Source: Bacillota bacterium (GTDB taxonomy: Bacteria; Bacillota; Clostridia; Oscillospirales; Oscillospiraceae). Taken from it: a DNA stretch of 64,000 nucleotides. The stretch spans positions 1 to 64,000 of the forward strand of contig JAEWRY010000007.1 in the NCBI GenBank assembly GCA_023459875.1, in the 5' to 3' direction. Below the pieces are notes generated by a model. That model did no database searches, had not been told where the DNA came from, and saw only the letters and a program-made list of their open reading frames with translations. Position 1 is the stretch's first letter; every line of letters starts with the position of its first letter. The position numbers were made by a program, and so were the translations under genes. This document shows positions 16,805-24,171 of the stretch, piece by piece.

Positions 16805-16987
16805 TTAAACCACCGTTACATTTTCATCGTTTTCTTTGCAGAGGCTTCGCTGTACGGAAATGGTGCTCAGCGTCTGCCCCAGTTGGGACAGGATGGCGGC
16901 GAGAATATCCAGATCGTCGTCGCTCAGATTCTTTGCAATGGAACAGGCAAGCAGACTGATTCCCACCGGCAGACAGCAGTTATCCAA
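16805..16987 (-). CDS. Small Cys-containing protein, DUF6774-like
   Basis: 60 residues from a TTG start. The TTG is preferred because GGAGG sits 8 nt upstream; the in-frame GTGs at 16993 and 16996 overlap that site. The sequence has two Cys near the N-terminus (NCCLP), a Cys at about 15, and the segment LDILAAILSQLGQTLSTIS, matching a small Clostridia family with similar LLAAxxxQLGDTL cores (DUF6774, from memory). No signal peptide and no known function. It lies upstream of, and in the same direction as, the convergent end of the preceding operon, so it is probably transcribed alone. Confidence 0.6.
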   Translation of the reverse strand: MDNCCLPVGISLLACSIAKNLSDDDLDILAAILSQLGQTLSTISVQRSLCKENDENVTVV

Positions 16988-17009
16988 AGGCACCACCTCC
17001 GGATATATT

Positions 17010-17594
17010 CTATGCTTCCGGGGAATTTGGTGCGTCTGACCTTTTTCGACCGGAAAAAAGCACGGCCGGACGTGTGGGCGCCATAATCCTGAGGATCAGC
17101 ACGATGAGGCCCGCAGTCATCAGAATGTCTCCGACGCTGGCAAACCCGCGGAACAGCGGTATGGGGAACCAGATGATATCCCCCAGAAATCCAAGACGTG
17201 TGGTCCCATCCGCCAGCGCATACATCGGTATTTCACCTGTAAGTAAGCTGAAATACCCCTGAGAGGAAAGAAAAGCGGCGGCATGCGTGCTCACCGGCAT
17301 GTGAAAATTATTAACGGCGATCACCGCAAAATTCAGAAAGCTCCCCAGGCCAAGCGCCAGTATGGGAAGACGCAAATGGCGGTTTTTCACCAGAAACAGG
17401 AACAGGAAACCATATGAGAATACCAGCGCGACACTGCCGACGTAATTAAAATCGAGAGACAGGGCTATTAACCGGAAGATCAGTGCCGCAATGGGCAGAG
17501 GCAGCCAGAAAAGGCCCGCGCGCTCGATTCGGGAAAGCCGGCCGCCCAGGCAGAAGCCCGCGGCTGCAGCGCAAAGGGCGCCGAATGTCAGCAT
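17010..17594 (-). CDS. DUF5317 membrane protein
   Basis: 194 residues with about five or six hydrophobic helices. The core GSFLNFAVIAVNNFHMPVS and LGFLGDIIWFPIP match DUF5317, a Bacillota and Actinobacteria membrane family of unknown function often found with HD-GYP proteins. Start ATG at 17594, 18 nt after the HD-GYP stop, so the two are co-transcribed. The genomic link suggests a membrane partner of the signalling protein; that is inference. Confidence 0.8.
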   Translation of the reverse strand: MLTFGALCAAAAGFCLGGRLSRIERAGLFWLPLPIAALIFRLIALSLDFNYVGSVALVFSYGFLFLFLVKNRHLRLPILALGLGSFLNFAVIAVNNFHMPVSTHAAAFLSSQGYFSLLTGEIPMYALADGTTRLGFLGDIIWFPIPLFRGFASVGDILMTAGLIVLILRIMAPTRPAVLFSGRKRSDAPNSPEA

Positions 17595-17612
17595 GGAAGT
17601 CCTTCTCCCTTC

Positions 17613-18935
17613 TTATTCCGCGTCCATGTCTTCTTCTTCGGGAACGGGAATATTGATCTCGCCGGAGTCGATCATGGCGGCCACGACCGCAGCCACATCC
17701 GGGTGAATCTGTTTGCCTTTCTCCTCTAAAATAATCTCCCTGGCGCGCTGCGGAGTCATTCCCTTCCGGTAAGGCCGGTCGCTGGTGATGGCGTCATACG
17801 TGTCGGCTGCTGAAAGGATATAAGTATCGATCTGCAGGTCTTTCCCTTTGGTTCCGCCGGGGTATCCCCCGCCGTCGTACCGTTCGTGGTGGTGGAGCAC
17901 CAGCTCGGTGAGGTCGTCGTAGGTGTCGATATTGCAAAGGATGCGCACGCCGATCTGGGGGTGCTTCCAAATCTCCATCTGTTCATCATGGGTCAGAAAA
18001 CTCGGTTTTTGCAAAATAGCGTCCGAGATGCCCAGCTTTCCGATGTCATGGAAAACGGCGGCTGTTTTGAGACGGCGAACCCGTTTTTCCGACAGCCCCA
18101 TTTTGGACGCTATGCGCGCGGCGTAGTTGCCGACCCGCTGGGAATGGCCCATGGTGTATTTGTCCTTGGCCTCGATCGCGGCGGTAAGGGTGCGGACAAT
18201 CTCATACTGCTGCTGCTGGCTGCGCAAAAAGAGCTTGAAAGAAAACCGGGCAAGCATCAGAGGCAGCAAAAACAGCGGCGCCATATACCGGCCGGAAGGC
18301 ATCAGCAGCAAAACGGCCAGGAAAATCCCGATGGGGGCCGAGCACAGGATGCTGGGAAGCAGCTGGATGAACATCTTTATCACGGTGGGGTAGAACTTCA
18401 TGTCGTACTGGAACCAGAACAGCAGCATCATAAGCATGGAGTTTACCAGTACCGCGACGAGCAGGAAAAGGATAATCGGTATCAAAACACCAGGAAAAAT
18501 AATACTGCCCGGTATCCCTCCTGCGTAATAATAGGCAAGGCCCCCCAGGATGAGGGAGACACTCAGGTTGCCCGTATTGAACAGGGTCTTTACCGGGTCT
18601 GTGTTGAAAATATGCGAGACACCTTTGCCGTCCAGGGTGGTAACCACCACAAAGGGTGTGGAGATAAAATAGATGATAACCGCCGCCGCCGGGCCCTCCA
18701 AAAGGATAATCGCGATGATGCTGATGAAAGACATGTCGATGGTACAGTCTTTTCTCGTGTAGAGCGGCATGGAGCAGCATAGGATACACAGCAGGGTTAA
18801 AATGCCGAAGGTGATAAAGTGATCAAAATTCCATACTCTGGAATTTTGCATAAAATACAGCCAGGCCGACCAGAGGCTGGCGGCCAACCCGAACAGAAAC
18901 ACAACCGTGACATATAGCTTTGTCCGGGTACGCAC
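17613..18935 (-). CDS. Membrane-bound HD-GYP phosphodiesterase
   Basis: 440 residues: about seven transmembrane helices (residues 8-225) followed by a complete HD-GYP domain (about 235-425). Metal and signature motifs are all present: HSQRVGNYAARIA, FHDIGKLGI, HHERYDGGGYPGG and SAADTYDAITSDRPYRKG. HD-GYP enzymes hydrolyse cyclic dinucleotides such as c-di-GMP; here the membrane sensor would control this. GTG start with GAGGAGGGG upstream. First gene of a pair with DUF5317. No GGDEF protein is in the window. Confidence 0.92.
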   Translation of the reverse strand: MRTRTKLYVTVVFLFGLAASLWSAWLYFMQNSRVWNFDHFITFGILTLLCILCCSMPLYTRKDCTIDMSFISIIAIILLEGPAAAVIIYFISTPFVVVTTLDGKGVSHIFNTDPVKTLFNTGNLSVSLILGGLAYYYAGGIPGSIIFPGVLIPIILFLLVAVLVNSMLMMLLFWFQYDMKFYPTVIKMFIQLLPSILCSAPIGIFLAVLLLMPSGRYMAPLFLLPLMLARFSFKLFLRSQQQQYEIVRTLTAAIEAKDKYTMGHSQRVGNYAARIASKMGLSEKRVRRLKTAAVFHDIGKLGISDAILQKPSFLTHDEQMEIWKHPQIGVRILCNIDTYDDLTELVLHHHERYDGGGYPGGTKGKDLQIDTYILSAADTYDAITSDRPYRKGMTPQRAREIILEEKGKQIHPDVAAVVAAMIDSGEINIPVPEEEDMDAE

Positions 18936-19088
18936 GCCATCCCCTCCTCTTACTCCAAAGTTAAAAATGAACGGGGCTGTGGTCCATATCGCTGGAAAAC
19001 GCCCGGAAAAACCTCAGGAAGCTTGACGCGCGGGCAGCGGAATCTCTTTCCGCCGTCCGCGCGCCCTGGAACTGCTGGTACTCTTATC

Positions 19089-19172
19089 TTAGCGCCACTT
19101 AAAGAACGCGCCGCCGGACAGGAGCAGAGACGCCAGGGTGGTCATCGCCATCAAAAAGCGGGTCTTTTTCAT
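19089..19172 (-). CDS. 27-residue hydrophobic small protein
   Basis: A short gene with an AAGGAGG site 10 nt before ATG. It encodes Met-Lys-Lys-Thr-Arg, then a hydrophobic helix rich in Leu, Ala, Met and Ser, and ends FFKWR. It looks like a single membrane segment or a signal-peptide-only peptide. It lies between the promoter-bearing 226-residue gene and HD-GYP, all on the same strand. A G+C-rich stem-loop (about 19028-19067, GCGCG and GCGGAA arms) lies downstream without a good U tract. Support is the ribosome site and composition only. Confidence 0.5.
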   Translation of the reverse strand: MKKTRFLMAMTTLASLLLSGGAFFKWR

Positions 19173-19253
19173 CGGAATACAGCCTCCTTGTTTTTACTCT
19201 GTCCGTTCGCTAGTAAAACAGGCTATATCCGCTTCGCTATATAATTATTTGGG

Positions 19254-19934
19254 CTATTTGAGCTCGTTTTCCCGGTCGTTAGTCCGGAATTCCAACGTCA
19301 GGATGCGGCGGTTTACCGCGTCCAGCGTGGCGAGCACAGCCGCTAAGTTGGTGTCGTCCCCCTCAAAGCAGGCACCCAGAAGATGCTGTGTCATTCCTTT
19401 GTCGTTGAGAAGCAGGTCTACCACGATTATATTCTTTTCCCCCATCGGGAACCGCTTGCATTCGGTCAGGCTGATCTGCACGGATTGGCCCAGAAAATGA
19501 TTGATGGTGGAAACGGAAGCCTGGGCAATCGCCCGGGACCGCTCGCTGCCCGATAGGATAGAAACGGTATCCCCGCGTTTTTCCGTCCCTCCCAGGCTGA
19601 GGATCACAGCCGCGCTGGTGGACTCCCGGGCGGTGGAGAATTCCAGCCGCTCGCAGAGCAGCCTTTTCTTTGGTACGTTCCGCACGTTAAAATTACCGGG
19701 GATTTGGGCCACGCTGATGATGCGGTGATCCAGGTCGATCTGGAAACGGGCGTTCATGGCCGATTGAATGTCCCGAACAATCTGCTTTGGAGAGCGGGAT
19801 TGATCCGAAAGGATATGTACTTCCCTTACCGTATCTCCTTCCAGCACAAACTGAACATTCAGAATGCCGGGCAAACGGGAGACAATGTCCTTCCATGCTT
19901 CCGGCTGAACAACGATCTTTCGACTTTCAAGCAT
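19254..19934 (-). CDS. Conserved protein of unknown function
   Basis: 226 residues, soluble, no signal. I do not recognise a characterised family. Residues about 17-78 (LPGILNVQFV, EVHILSDQSRSPKQIVRDIQ, IDLDHRIISVAQI) form a compact alpha/beta unit with the look of an ACT-like or regulatory module. A second unit (about 95-220) includes SERSRAIAQASVSTINHFLG and LAAVLATLDAVNRRI. It has a strong SigA promoter of its own. ATG start with a GGGGGAAG site. The preceding and following genes give no functional clue beyond proximity to HD-GYP signalling. Confidence 0.65.
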   Translation of the reverse strand: MLESRKIVVQPEAWKDIVSRLPGILNVQFVLEGDTVREVHILSDQSRSPKQIVRDIQSAMNARFQIDLDHRIISVAQIPGNFNVRNVPKKRLLCERLEFSTARESTSAAVILSLGGTEKRGDTVSILSGSERSRAIAQASVSTINHFLGQSVQISLTECKRFPMGEKNIIVVDLLLNDKGMTQHLLGACFEGDDTNLAAVLATLDAVNRRILTLEFRTNDRENELK

Positions 19935-19970
19935 TTGGCCCGCTTCCCCCTTTTTTAATCGCTGGAATTA

Positions 19971-19999
19971 ATTATACAGAATCCCGTCGAACTCTGCAA
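19971..19999 (-). promoter_or_regulatory. SigA promoter of the 226-residue gene
   Basis: TTGCAG (19994-19999), 17-nt spacer, TATAAT (19971-19976) on the minus strand, 37 nt before the start. Confidence 0.85.
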
Positions 20000-20110
20000 G
20001 CATTACTTAATATTTTTCATATAAATACATAAATAAAACATAAATTATAGGGATGTACAAAACAAAATTCCAAAATAAACGAACCGAAACCGGAAAGGGG
20101 GAGTCGTCGC

Positions 20111-20659
20111 GTGGAATTGCGGTTTTTCCTGGAGGGCGGCGGTGTGCTTATATGCCGGGAGGAGGCTGCCCGCTGGGTAATCCGGATCGGCCGCCCCAAT
20201 GACGGCAAGGGGCTTTATAAAGCATGGCTGCTGGGCGGTTCAGGCTGCTTCCCGCTGGGTACCCTCATACCGGACGGCAACAGCCTTACGCTTACACGGA
20301 CGCTGTCCAAAGACGACCTGGCAAAAGCGGGATGCCTGCCCCCGATCGGGGGTAGAGTAGAACTGACCGTTCCGTTCGGCGCCTCTGACACACCCGCGGG
20401 CTGGATCAGGGAAAACTACCCCGCCCGGCTGCTGCAATATGACCCCATTCTTAACCGCGCCTCCCAAGAGGTTCATGCGGCGCTGCTCTCATGGAAAGGG
20501 ACTTGCTTCCTTCTGGCTCTGCCCTGGAACATCAGGGAACCGTTTCCTCTCGTACCACTCTTCTGTCTTGCGAAAACTCAGAGCATGGGAGGCAATGACT
20601 ATGCAGTCTTTTTCTTCACGTCGGAGGGCGAACCCCTTTTACCGGCAGATAATTCATAA
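20111..20659 (+). CDS. Hypothetical protein
   Basis: 182 residues from a GTG start, 9 nt after GGGGGAG. No signal peptide and no family recognised. It begins with a beta-rich segment (ELRFFLEGGGVLICREEAAR), continues with IGRPNDGKGLYKAWLLGG, and has several Trp and Pro in the middle. It may be a small beta-barrel-type protein. Upstream is 170 nt of AT-rich DNA shared with the divergent gene; no clear own promoter was found. Codon usage matches its neighbours. Confidence 0.6.
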   Translation: MELRFFLEGGGVLICREEAARWVIRIGRPNDGKGLYKAWLLGGSGCFPLGTLIPDGNSLTLTRTLSKDDLAKAGCLPPIGGRVELTVPFGASDTPAGWIRENYPARLLQYDPILNRASQEVHAALLSWKGTCFLLALPWNIREPFPLVPLFCLAKTQSMGGNDYAVFFFTSEGEPLLPADNS

Positions 20660-20694
20660 GGCTATTAATTATCATGCATCCTTTCTCCCTTTTC

Positions 20695-20724
20695 TTGACA
20701 CTGGCGCTTAAAAAAGATTATAAT
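20695..20724 (+). promoter_or_regulatory. SigA promoter of the C_GCAxxG_C_C / CoA-disulfide reductase operon
   Basis: TTGACA (20695-20700), 18-nt spacer, TATAAT (20719-20724). The 5' leader contains a small hairpin with CGCTTTTC/GAAAAAGCG arms (20738-20762). Confidence 0.88.
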
Positions 20725-20788
20725 ATTTGTCAGAAATCGCTTTTCTTCACAAAGAAAAAGCGAATAACAAAGATAAGGACGTGAATAA

Positions 20789-21271
20789 ATGGATCAGGAA
20801 GAATTAATTGCGAAAGCTGAAAAGCAAGCGGGGGACTATTTCAACGTTGGCCTCAACTGCGCCGAATGCACCTTTAAGGGTTTCCTTGACCTTGGCGTCT
20901 CAGATTTTTCTCCCGAGACAATTGCTCTGGCTTCCGGCTTCGGCGGAGGCATCGGAAACACCGGCAACACCTGCGGGGCCGTATTGGGCGGCTGCCTTGC
21001 CATCGCTTCCATGAAAGGCAGAAAAGATCCTCTTGAGGGCGCGGACATGCACGAACGGGTTCAGAAGCTCAATGACCCCGATACGGGCGTATACCAGTAT
21101 TTCGCCAGGTTTATCAGGCAGTTTATGGACGAGCACGGTACCATTAAGTGCTCCGAACTCACAAAAGCCCTGGCAGACGAATTCGGCATGGCCTCGGTGG
21201 AACGGAAACGTTTCTGCAAAAAGCTCATTAAAAACGCGGCGGCGTTAAGTACCAAGATTGCACTGGAATAG
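20789..21271 (+). CDS. C_GCAxxG_C_C family redox protein
   Basis: 160 residues with the Cys pattern that defines the family: NCAECTF (about residues 24-30) and GNTCGAVLGGCLAIA (about 58-72), with further Cys at about 121 and 136. The family (PF09719) is thought to bind metal or take part in redox reactions, without an established reaction. It starts the operon with the CoA-disulfide reductase-rhodanese gene (10-nt gap), pointing to a thiol or sulfane-sulfur role. ATG start with AAGGACGTG upstream. Confidence 0.85.
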   Translation: MDQEELIAKAEKQAGDYFNVGLNCAECTFKGFLDLGVSDFSPETIALASGFGGGIGNTGNTCGAVLGGCLAIASMKGRKDPLEGADMHERVQKLNDPDTGVYQYFARFIRQFMDEHGTIKCSELTKALADEFGMASVERKRFCKKLIKNAAALSTKIALE

Positions 21272-21280
21272 GAGTAAAAT

Positions 21281-22954
21281 ATGAGTAATAAAGTAGTTGT
21301 CGTCGGCGGCGTTGCCGGCGGAGCTTCCGCGGCGGTCCGCGTGAGGAGGCTGGACGAGTCCGCCCAGGTCATCCTTCTGGAGCGTGGCTCCTATATTTCC
21401 TTTGCCAACTGCGGTCTCCCCTACTACATCGGGGACGCCATCAAAAAGCGCAACAATCTTCTGGTCCAGACCCCCAAGGCCATGAAGGCCAGATTCAATG
21501 TCGACGTTCGGATCGACAGCGAAGCCGTGAAGATCGACACAAAGGCCAAGACGGTTGAGGTGAAAAACCACGCCACGGGCGAGACCTATACCGAATCCTA
21601 CGATAAGCTGATCCTCTCTCCCGGCGCTTCCCCCGTGGTGCCTCCCATTCCCGGCCTCGGTGAATGCAATGTCTTTACCGTCTGGAGTATTCCCGACACT
21701 GACCGCATCAAGGAATACGTAACCGCCCGCCAGCTGAAAAGCGCAGTGGTCGTGGGCGGCGGCTTCGTTGGTATCGAAATGGTGGAAAACCTCCATGCCC
21801 TCGGCCTGGAGGTCACCGTGGTGGAGATGCTCGATCAGGTCATGAATAATGTGGACAAGGACATGGCCCAGTTCGTCCACATGGAGCTTGCCGCGAACGG
21901 CGTCTCCCTGTTCCTGGGCGAGAAGGTCACCGCCTTCCATATGGATGGCGATCAGACCGTGGTGAATCTGGGCAGCGGCAAGAGCCTCGCCGCAGACCTG
22001 GTCATCATGGCTGCCGGTATTAAGCCCAACAGTGAGCTTGCCCTCGCGGCGGGGCTCGCCCTTGGCGAGCGCGGCCACATCGTTACCAACGAATTCCTCC
22101 AGACCTCCGACCCGGATGTGTATGCCGTAGGCGACGCCATCGAGGTTGAGGACTTCATCACCCACACCCGCACCGCCGTTCCTCTGGCCGGTCCCGCAAA
22201 CAAACAGGGCCGCATCGCCGCCGACAACGTCTGCGGCCTGGCGTCCAAGTATCTGGGCACTCAGGGCACCTCGGTAGCCAGGGTGTTCGGAAAAACAGTC
22301 GCCTCCACGGGTCTCACCGAAAAAGCGCTTCTCCGTGCCGGCAATAAGCCCTATGATGACTTTCTGGTGGTCTACAGCCACCCATTCAACCACGCGACTT
22401 ACTATCCCGGCAGCACACAGATCCACATGAAGCTCCTCTTCGCCCCCGGCGACGGCAAGATTCTGGGCGCTCAGGCGGTCGGTATGGACGGCACCGACAA
22501 ACGCATCGACGTGATTGCCACCTGCATCCGTTACGGCGGAGTAGCCCCCGACCTGGCCCGTCTGGAGCTGGCCTACGCGCCTCCGTACAACACCGCCAAG
22601 GACCCGGTGAACTTTCTGGGCTTCATCGCCGAGAACGTGCTTGCCGGCAAGATGGGCATCATCCAGTGGCACGAGCTGGAAAACCTCGACACCAGTAAAT
22701 ATCAGCTTGTCGACGTGCGCACCGCCAAGGAGAACGAGGAGGGCGCCATTCCCGGAAGCCTTCTGGTCCCCGTGGACGACATTCGCGCCAGCCTAGACAA
22801 ATTTGATAAGAACAAGACCGCCCTCGTGTACTGCCGCGTCGGCCTGCGCGCCTACATTGCCACCCGCATTCTGGAGCAGAACGGCATTAAGGCCCGCAAC
22901 GTCACCGGCGGCTGGCTCACCTGGGAAGCCGGAACCTTTAGACCCAATAAGTAA
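21281..22954 (+). CDS. CoA-disulfide reductase-type flavoprotein with C-terminal rhodanese
   Basis: 557 residues. The FAD/NAD(P)H oxidoreductase part (1-450) has VVVGGVAGGASAAVR, the redox Cys44 in SFANCGLPYYIG, and VYAVGDAIEV for FAD. The C-terminal rhodanese domain (about 465-557) has LVDVRTAKE and active Cys518 in VYCRVGLRAY. Such CoADR-RHD proteins reduce CoA disulfide, CoA persulfide or polysulfide, the rhodanese handling the persulfide sulfur. The single active-site Cys44 excludes the classic CxxxxC reductases. Second gene of its operon, ending at a strong terminator. Confidence 0.93.
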   Translation: MSNKVVVVGGVAGGASAAVRVRRLDESAQVILLERGSYISFANCGLPYYIGDAIKKRNNLLVQTPKAMKARFNVDVRIDSEAVKIDTKAKTVEVKNHATGETYTESYDKLILSPGASPVVPPIPGLGECNVFTVWSIPDTDRIKEYVTARQLKSAVVVGGGFVGIEMVENLHALGLEVTVVEMLDQVMNNVDKDMAQFVHMELAANGVSLFLGEKVTAFHMDGDQTVVNLGSGKSLAADLVIMAAGIKPNSELALAAGLALGERGHIVTNEFLQTSDPDVYAVGDAIEVEDFITHTRTAVPLAGPANKQGRIAADNVCGLASKYLGTQGTSVARVFGKTVASTGLTEKALLRAGNKPYDDFLVVYSHPFNHATYYPGSTQIHMKLLFAPGDGKILGAQAVGMDGTDKRIDVIATCIRYGGVAPDLARLELAYAPPYNTAKDPVNFLGFIAENVLAGKMGIIQWHELENLDTSKYQLVDVRTAKENEEGAIPGSLLVPVDDIRASLDKFDKNKTALVYCRVGLRAYIATRILEQNGIKARNVTGGWLTWEAGTFRPNK

Positions 22955-22970
22955 TTGAATAATTAATAAA

Positions 22971-23006
22971 GCAAGGCGCGGCCAGTATTGGCCGCGCCTT
23001 GCTTTT
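22971..23006 (+). terminator. Terminator after the CoA-disulfide reductase gene
   Basis: 14-bp stem, arms GCAAGGCGCGGCCA/TGGCCGCGCCTTGC, then TTTT. A second weaker hairpin (GGAAAGCC/GGCTTTGCC) follows. Confidence 0.9.
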
Positions 23007-23065
23007 GGCGAAGGAAAGCCTTCTGGCTTTGCCTTCCATGGGATGTACTTTTCTATTTTAAGCAA

Positions 23066-23091
23066 TAAAAAAGCCACACACTTCGGTGTGG
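23066..23091 (-). terminator. Terminator of the 27-codon gene
   Basis: Minus-strand hairpin with CCACAC/GTGTGG arms, followed by GCTTTTTTATT. It ends 23 nt past the stop codon at 23114. Confidence 0.85.
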
Positions 23092-23113
23092 TCCACTTTC
23101 TTGCCGGACTTCG

Positions 23114-23197
23114 TTATCTTTCGCTGACGGTCTGGTCATCTTCGCCGAAAATGATATCATCTAGATCCCATAGTCCTATGCGGTTGTGAAGCAGCAT
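23114..23197 (-). CDS. 27-residue acidic small protein with own promoter and terminator
   Basis: A complete transcription unit: TTGCGG-17-TATAAT promoter, GAGAGGTG site 9 nt before ATG, 27 codons, TAA, and intrinsic terminator. The peptide starts MLLHNRIGLWDLDD and has eight Asp/Glu residues, mostly in the second half; it is not hydrophobic and has no Cys. Not recognised. It could be a small regulatory peptide, or the ORF of a dual-function small RNA. It is divergent from tRNA-Gly. Confidence 0.65.
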   Translation of the reverse strand: MLLHNRIGLWDLDDIIFGEDDQTVSER

Positions 23198-23232
23198 GAT
23201 AGGCAACACCTCTCTTTCTTTTGTTTGAACTT

Positions 23233-23261
23233 ATTATAACACCTTATTCGGATATCCGCAA
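23233..23261 (-). promoter_or_regulatory. SigA promoter of the 27-codon gene
   Basis: TTGCGG (23256-23261), 17-nt spacer, perfect TATAAT (23233-23238), 36 nt before the ATG. Confidence 0.88.
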
Positions 23262-23320
23262 GTCTATTGTTGTATGTTTTGCATAAATTTATTTCGACAT
23301 TTTTAGTGAAAACGCCGACC

Positions 23321-23349
23321 TTGTAATTGTCCGGCCCCTATGTTATACT
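23321..23349 (+). promoter_or_regulatory. SigA promoter of tRNA-Gly
   Basis: TTGTAA (23321-23326), 17-nt spacer, TATACT (23344-23349), 9 nt before the mature tRNA 5' end. Confidence 0.85.
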
Positions 23350-23358
23350 AGTTCAGTC

Positions 23359-23432
23359 GCAGGTGTAGTTCAATGGTAGAATGTCAGCTTCCCAAGCTGA
23401 ACACGCGAGTTCGATTCTCGTCACCTGCTCCA
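23359..23432 (+). tRNA. tRNA-Gly (anticodon CCC), CCA encoded
   Basis: Cloverleaf by eye: acceptor GCAGGTG/CACCTGC, D arm with AATGGTAGA, anticodon arm TCAGC-TTCCCAA-GCTGA (anticodon CCC at 23391-23393), T arm GAGTTCGATTCTC, discriminator T, then CCA. Monocistronic: own promoter and own terminator. Confidence 0.96.
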
Positions 23433-23436
23433 GCAG

Positions 23437-23482
23437 AATTCCTTAGAGCCGTAACGGTTCTAAGGAATTTCTTTTGTTCTTT
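23437..23482 (+). terminator. Terminator of tRNA-Gly
   Basis: 15-bp arms AATTCCTTAGAGCCG and CGGTTCTAAGGAATT, then a T-rich tract with two T runs. Confidence 0.92.
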
Positions 23483-23707
23483 TTTCCATTTTCAGGAAGC
23501 TTTTAGCTGGAAAATGCGTTATTTTATTAAGCGTACAGGTCAAAATATAGAACGTGCAATCACAGTATATAGGGGAAAGCTCACCCCCCTGTCCCATCAG
23601 ATCATTCCTCGGACACACACCCGGATAACCCGTCGCTTTGATATTCTCAGCCCTCGCTGTAAATAATGGTTGAGTGCCATAATCGAAAACAGGAGGGAGG
23701 AATTATT

Positions 23708-23857
23708 ATGCCTAAAAACGAACAAAAGAAGACCGTATGCATGGAATCTCCCGCCACAAAGCGGAAGATAAGTAAAGAAGACGTCGAGAAGAACCGGTTC
23801 CCGGATTCAAAGACCCCGGGAGTTCACAGGGACTCTGCCCCTATCGGCGGAGGTTAA
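23708..23857 (+). CDS. 49-residue charged small protein
   Basis: ATG preceded by GGAGGGAGG; 49 residues, very Lys/Glu-rich (MPKNEQKKTVCM at the start), ending HRDSAPIGGG. No hydrophobic segment. A candidate promoter TTGATA-16-TAAATA lies at 23638-23665, and a perfect 12-bp terminator hairpin lies at 23950-23979. No family recognised. The Pro/Gly-rich end is reminiscent of small disordered proteins, but no function can be given. Confidence 0.6.
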   Translation: MPKNEQKKTVCMESPATKRKISKEDVEKNRFPDSKTPGVHRDSAPIGGG

Positions 23858-23949
23858 GGTCCAATTACTGATTCAAGCGGAGAGTGTGGGAGCCGCCGGT
23901 TCCGTGGTTAAGCAAAACGATTATAGCGGGCTATCCCACAACGGAAAAT

Positions 23950-23981
23950 AAAACCGGGAGCGTTAAGGCTCCCGGTTTTCA
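23950..23981 (+). terminator. Terminator downstream of the 49-residue gene
   Basis: 12-bp arms AAAACCGGGAGC/GCTCCCGGTTTT with a 6-nt loop; the T run is part of the stem. About 90 nt after the stop codon. Confidence 0.85.
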
Positions 23982-24171
23982 CTAACCAAATGATAATTGT
24001 CCTTCCCCAGGCAAACGCTATGGGAAATGCTCTTGCCAGTTGATTTTAAAGCATTATTTTGTTTTGCTAATATAGCTAAATTTCATGGGCAAGATTAAAA
24101 TATTATTGTATAAAATATTTGAATTTTTATCTATCTTATGATACTGTAGCTAACATACATAAAGAAATGGG

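Noticed and set aside
21245..22672. 475-codon minus-strand frame
   Set aside because: Antisense to the CoA-disulfide reductase gene, composition typical of a shadow frame.
23373..23666. 97-codon plus frame over the tRNA
   Set aside because: Begins inside tRNA-Gly and runs through its terminator; no ribosome site.
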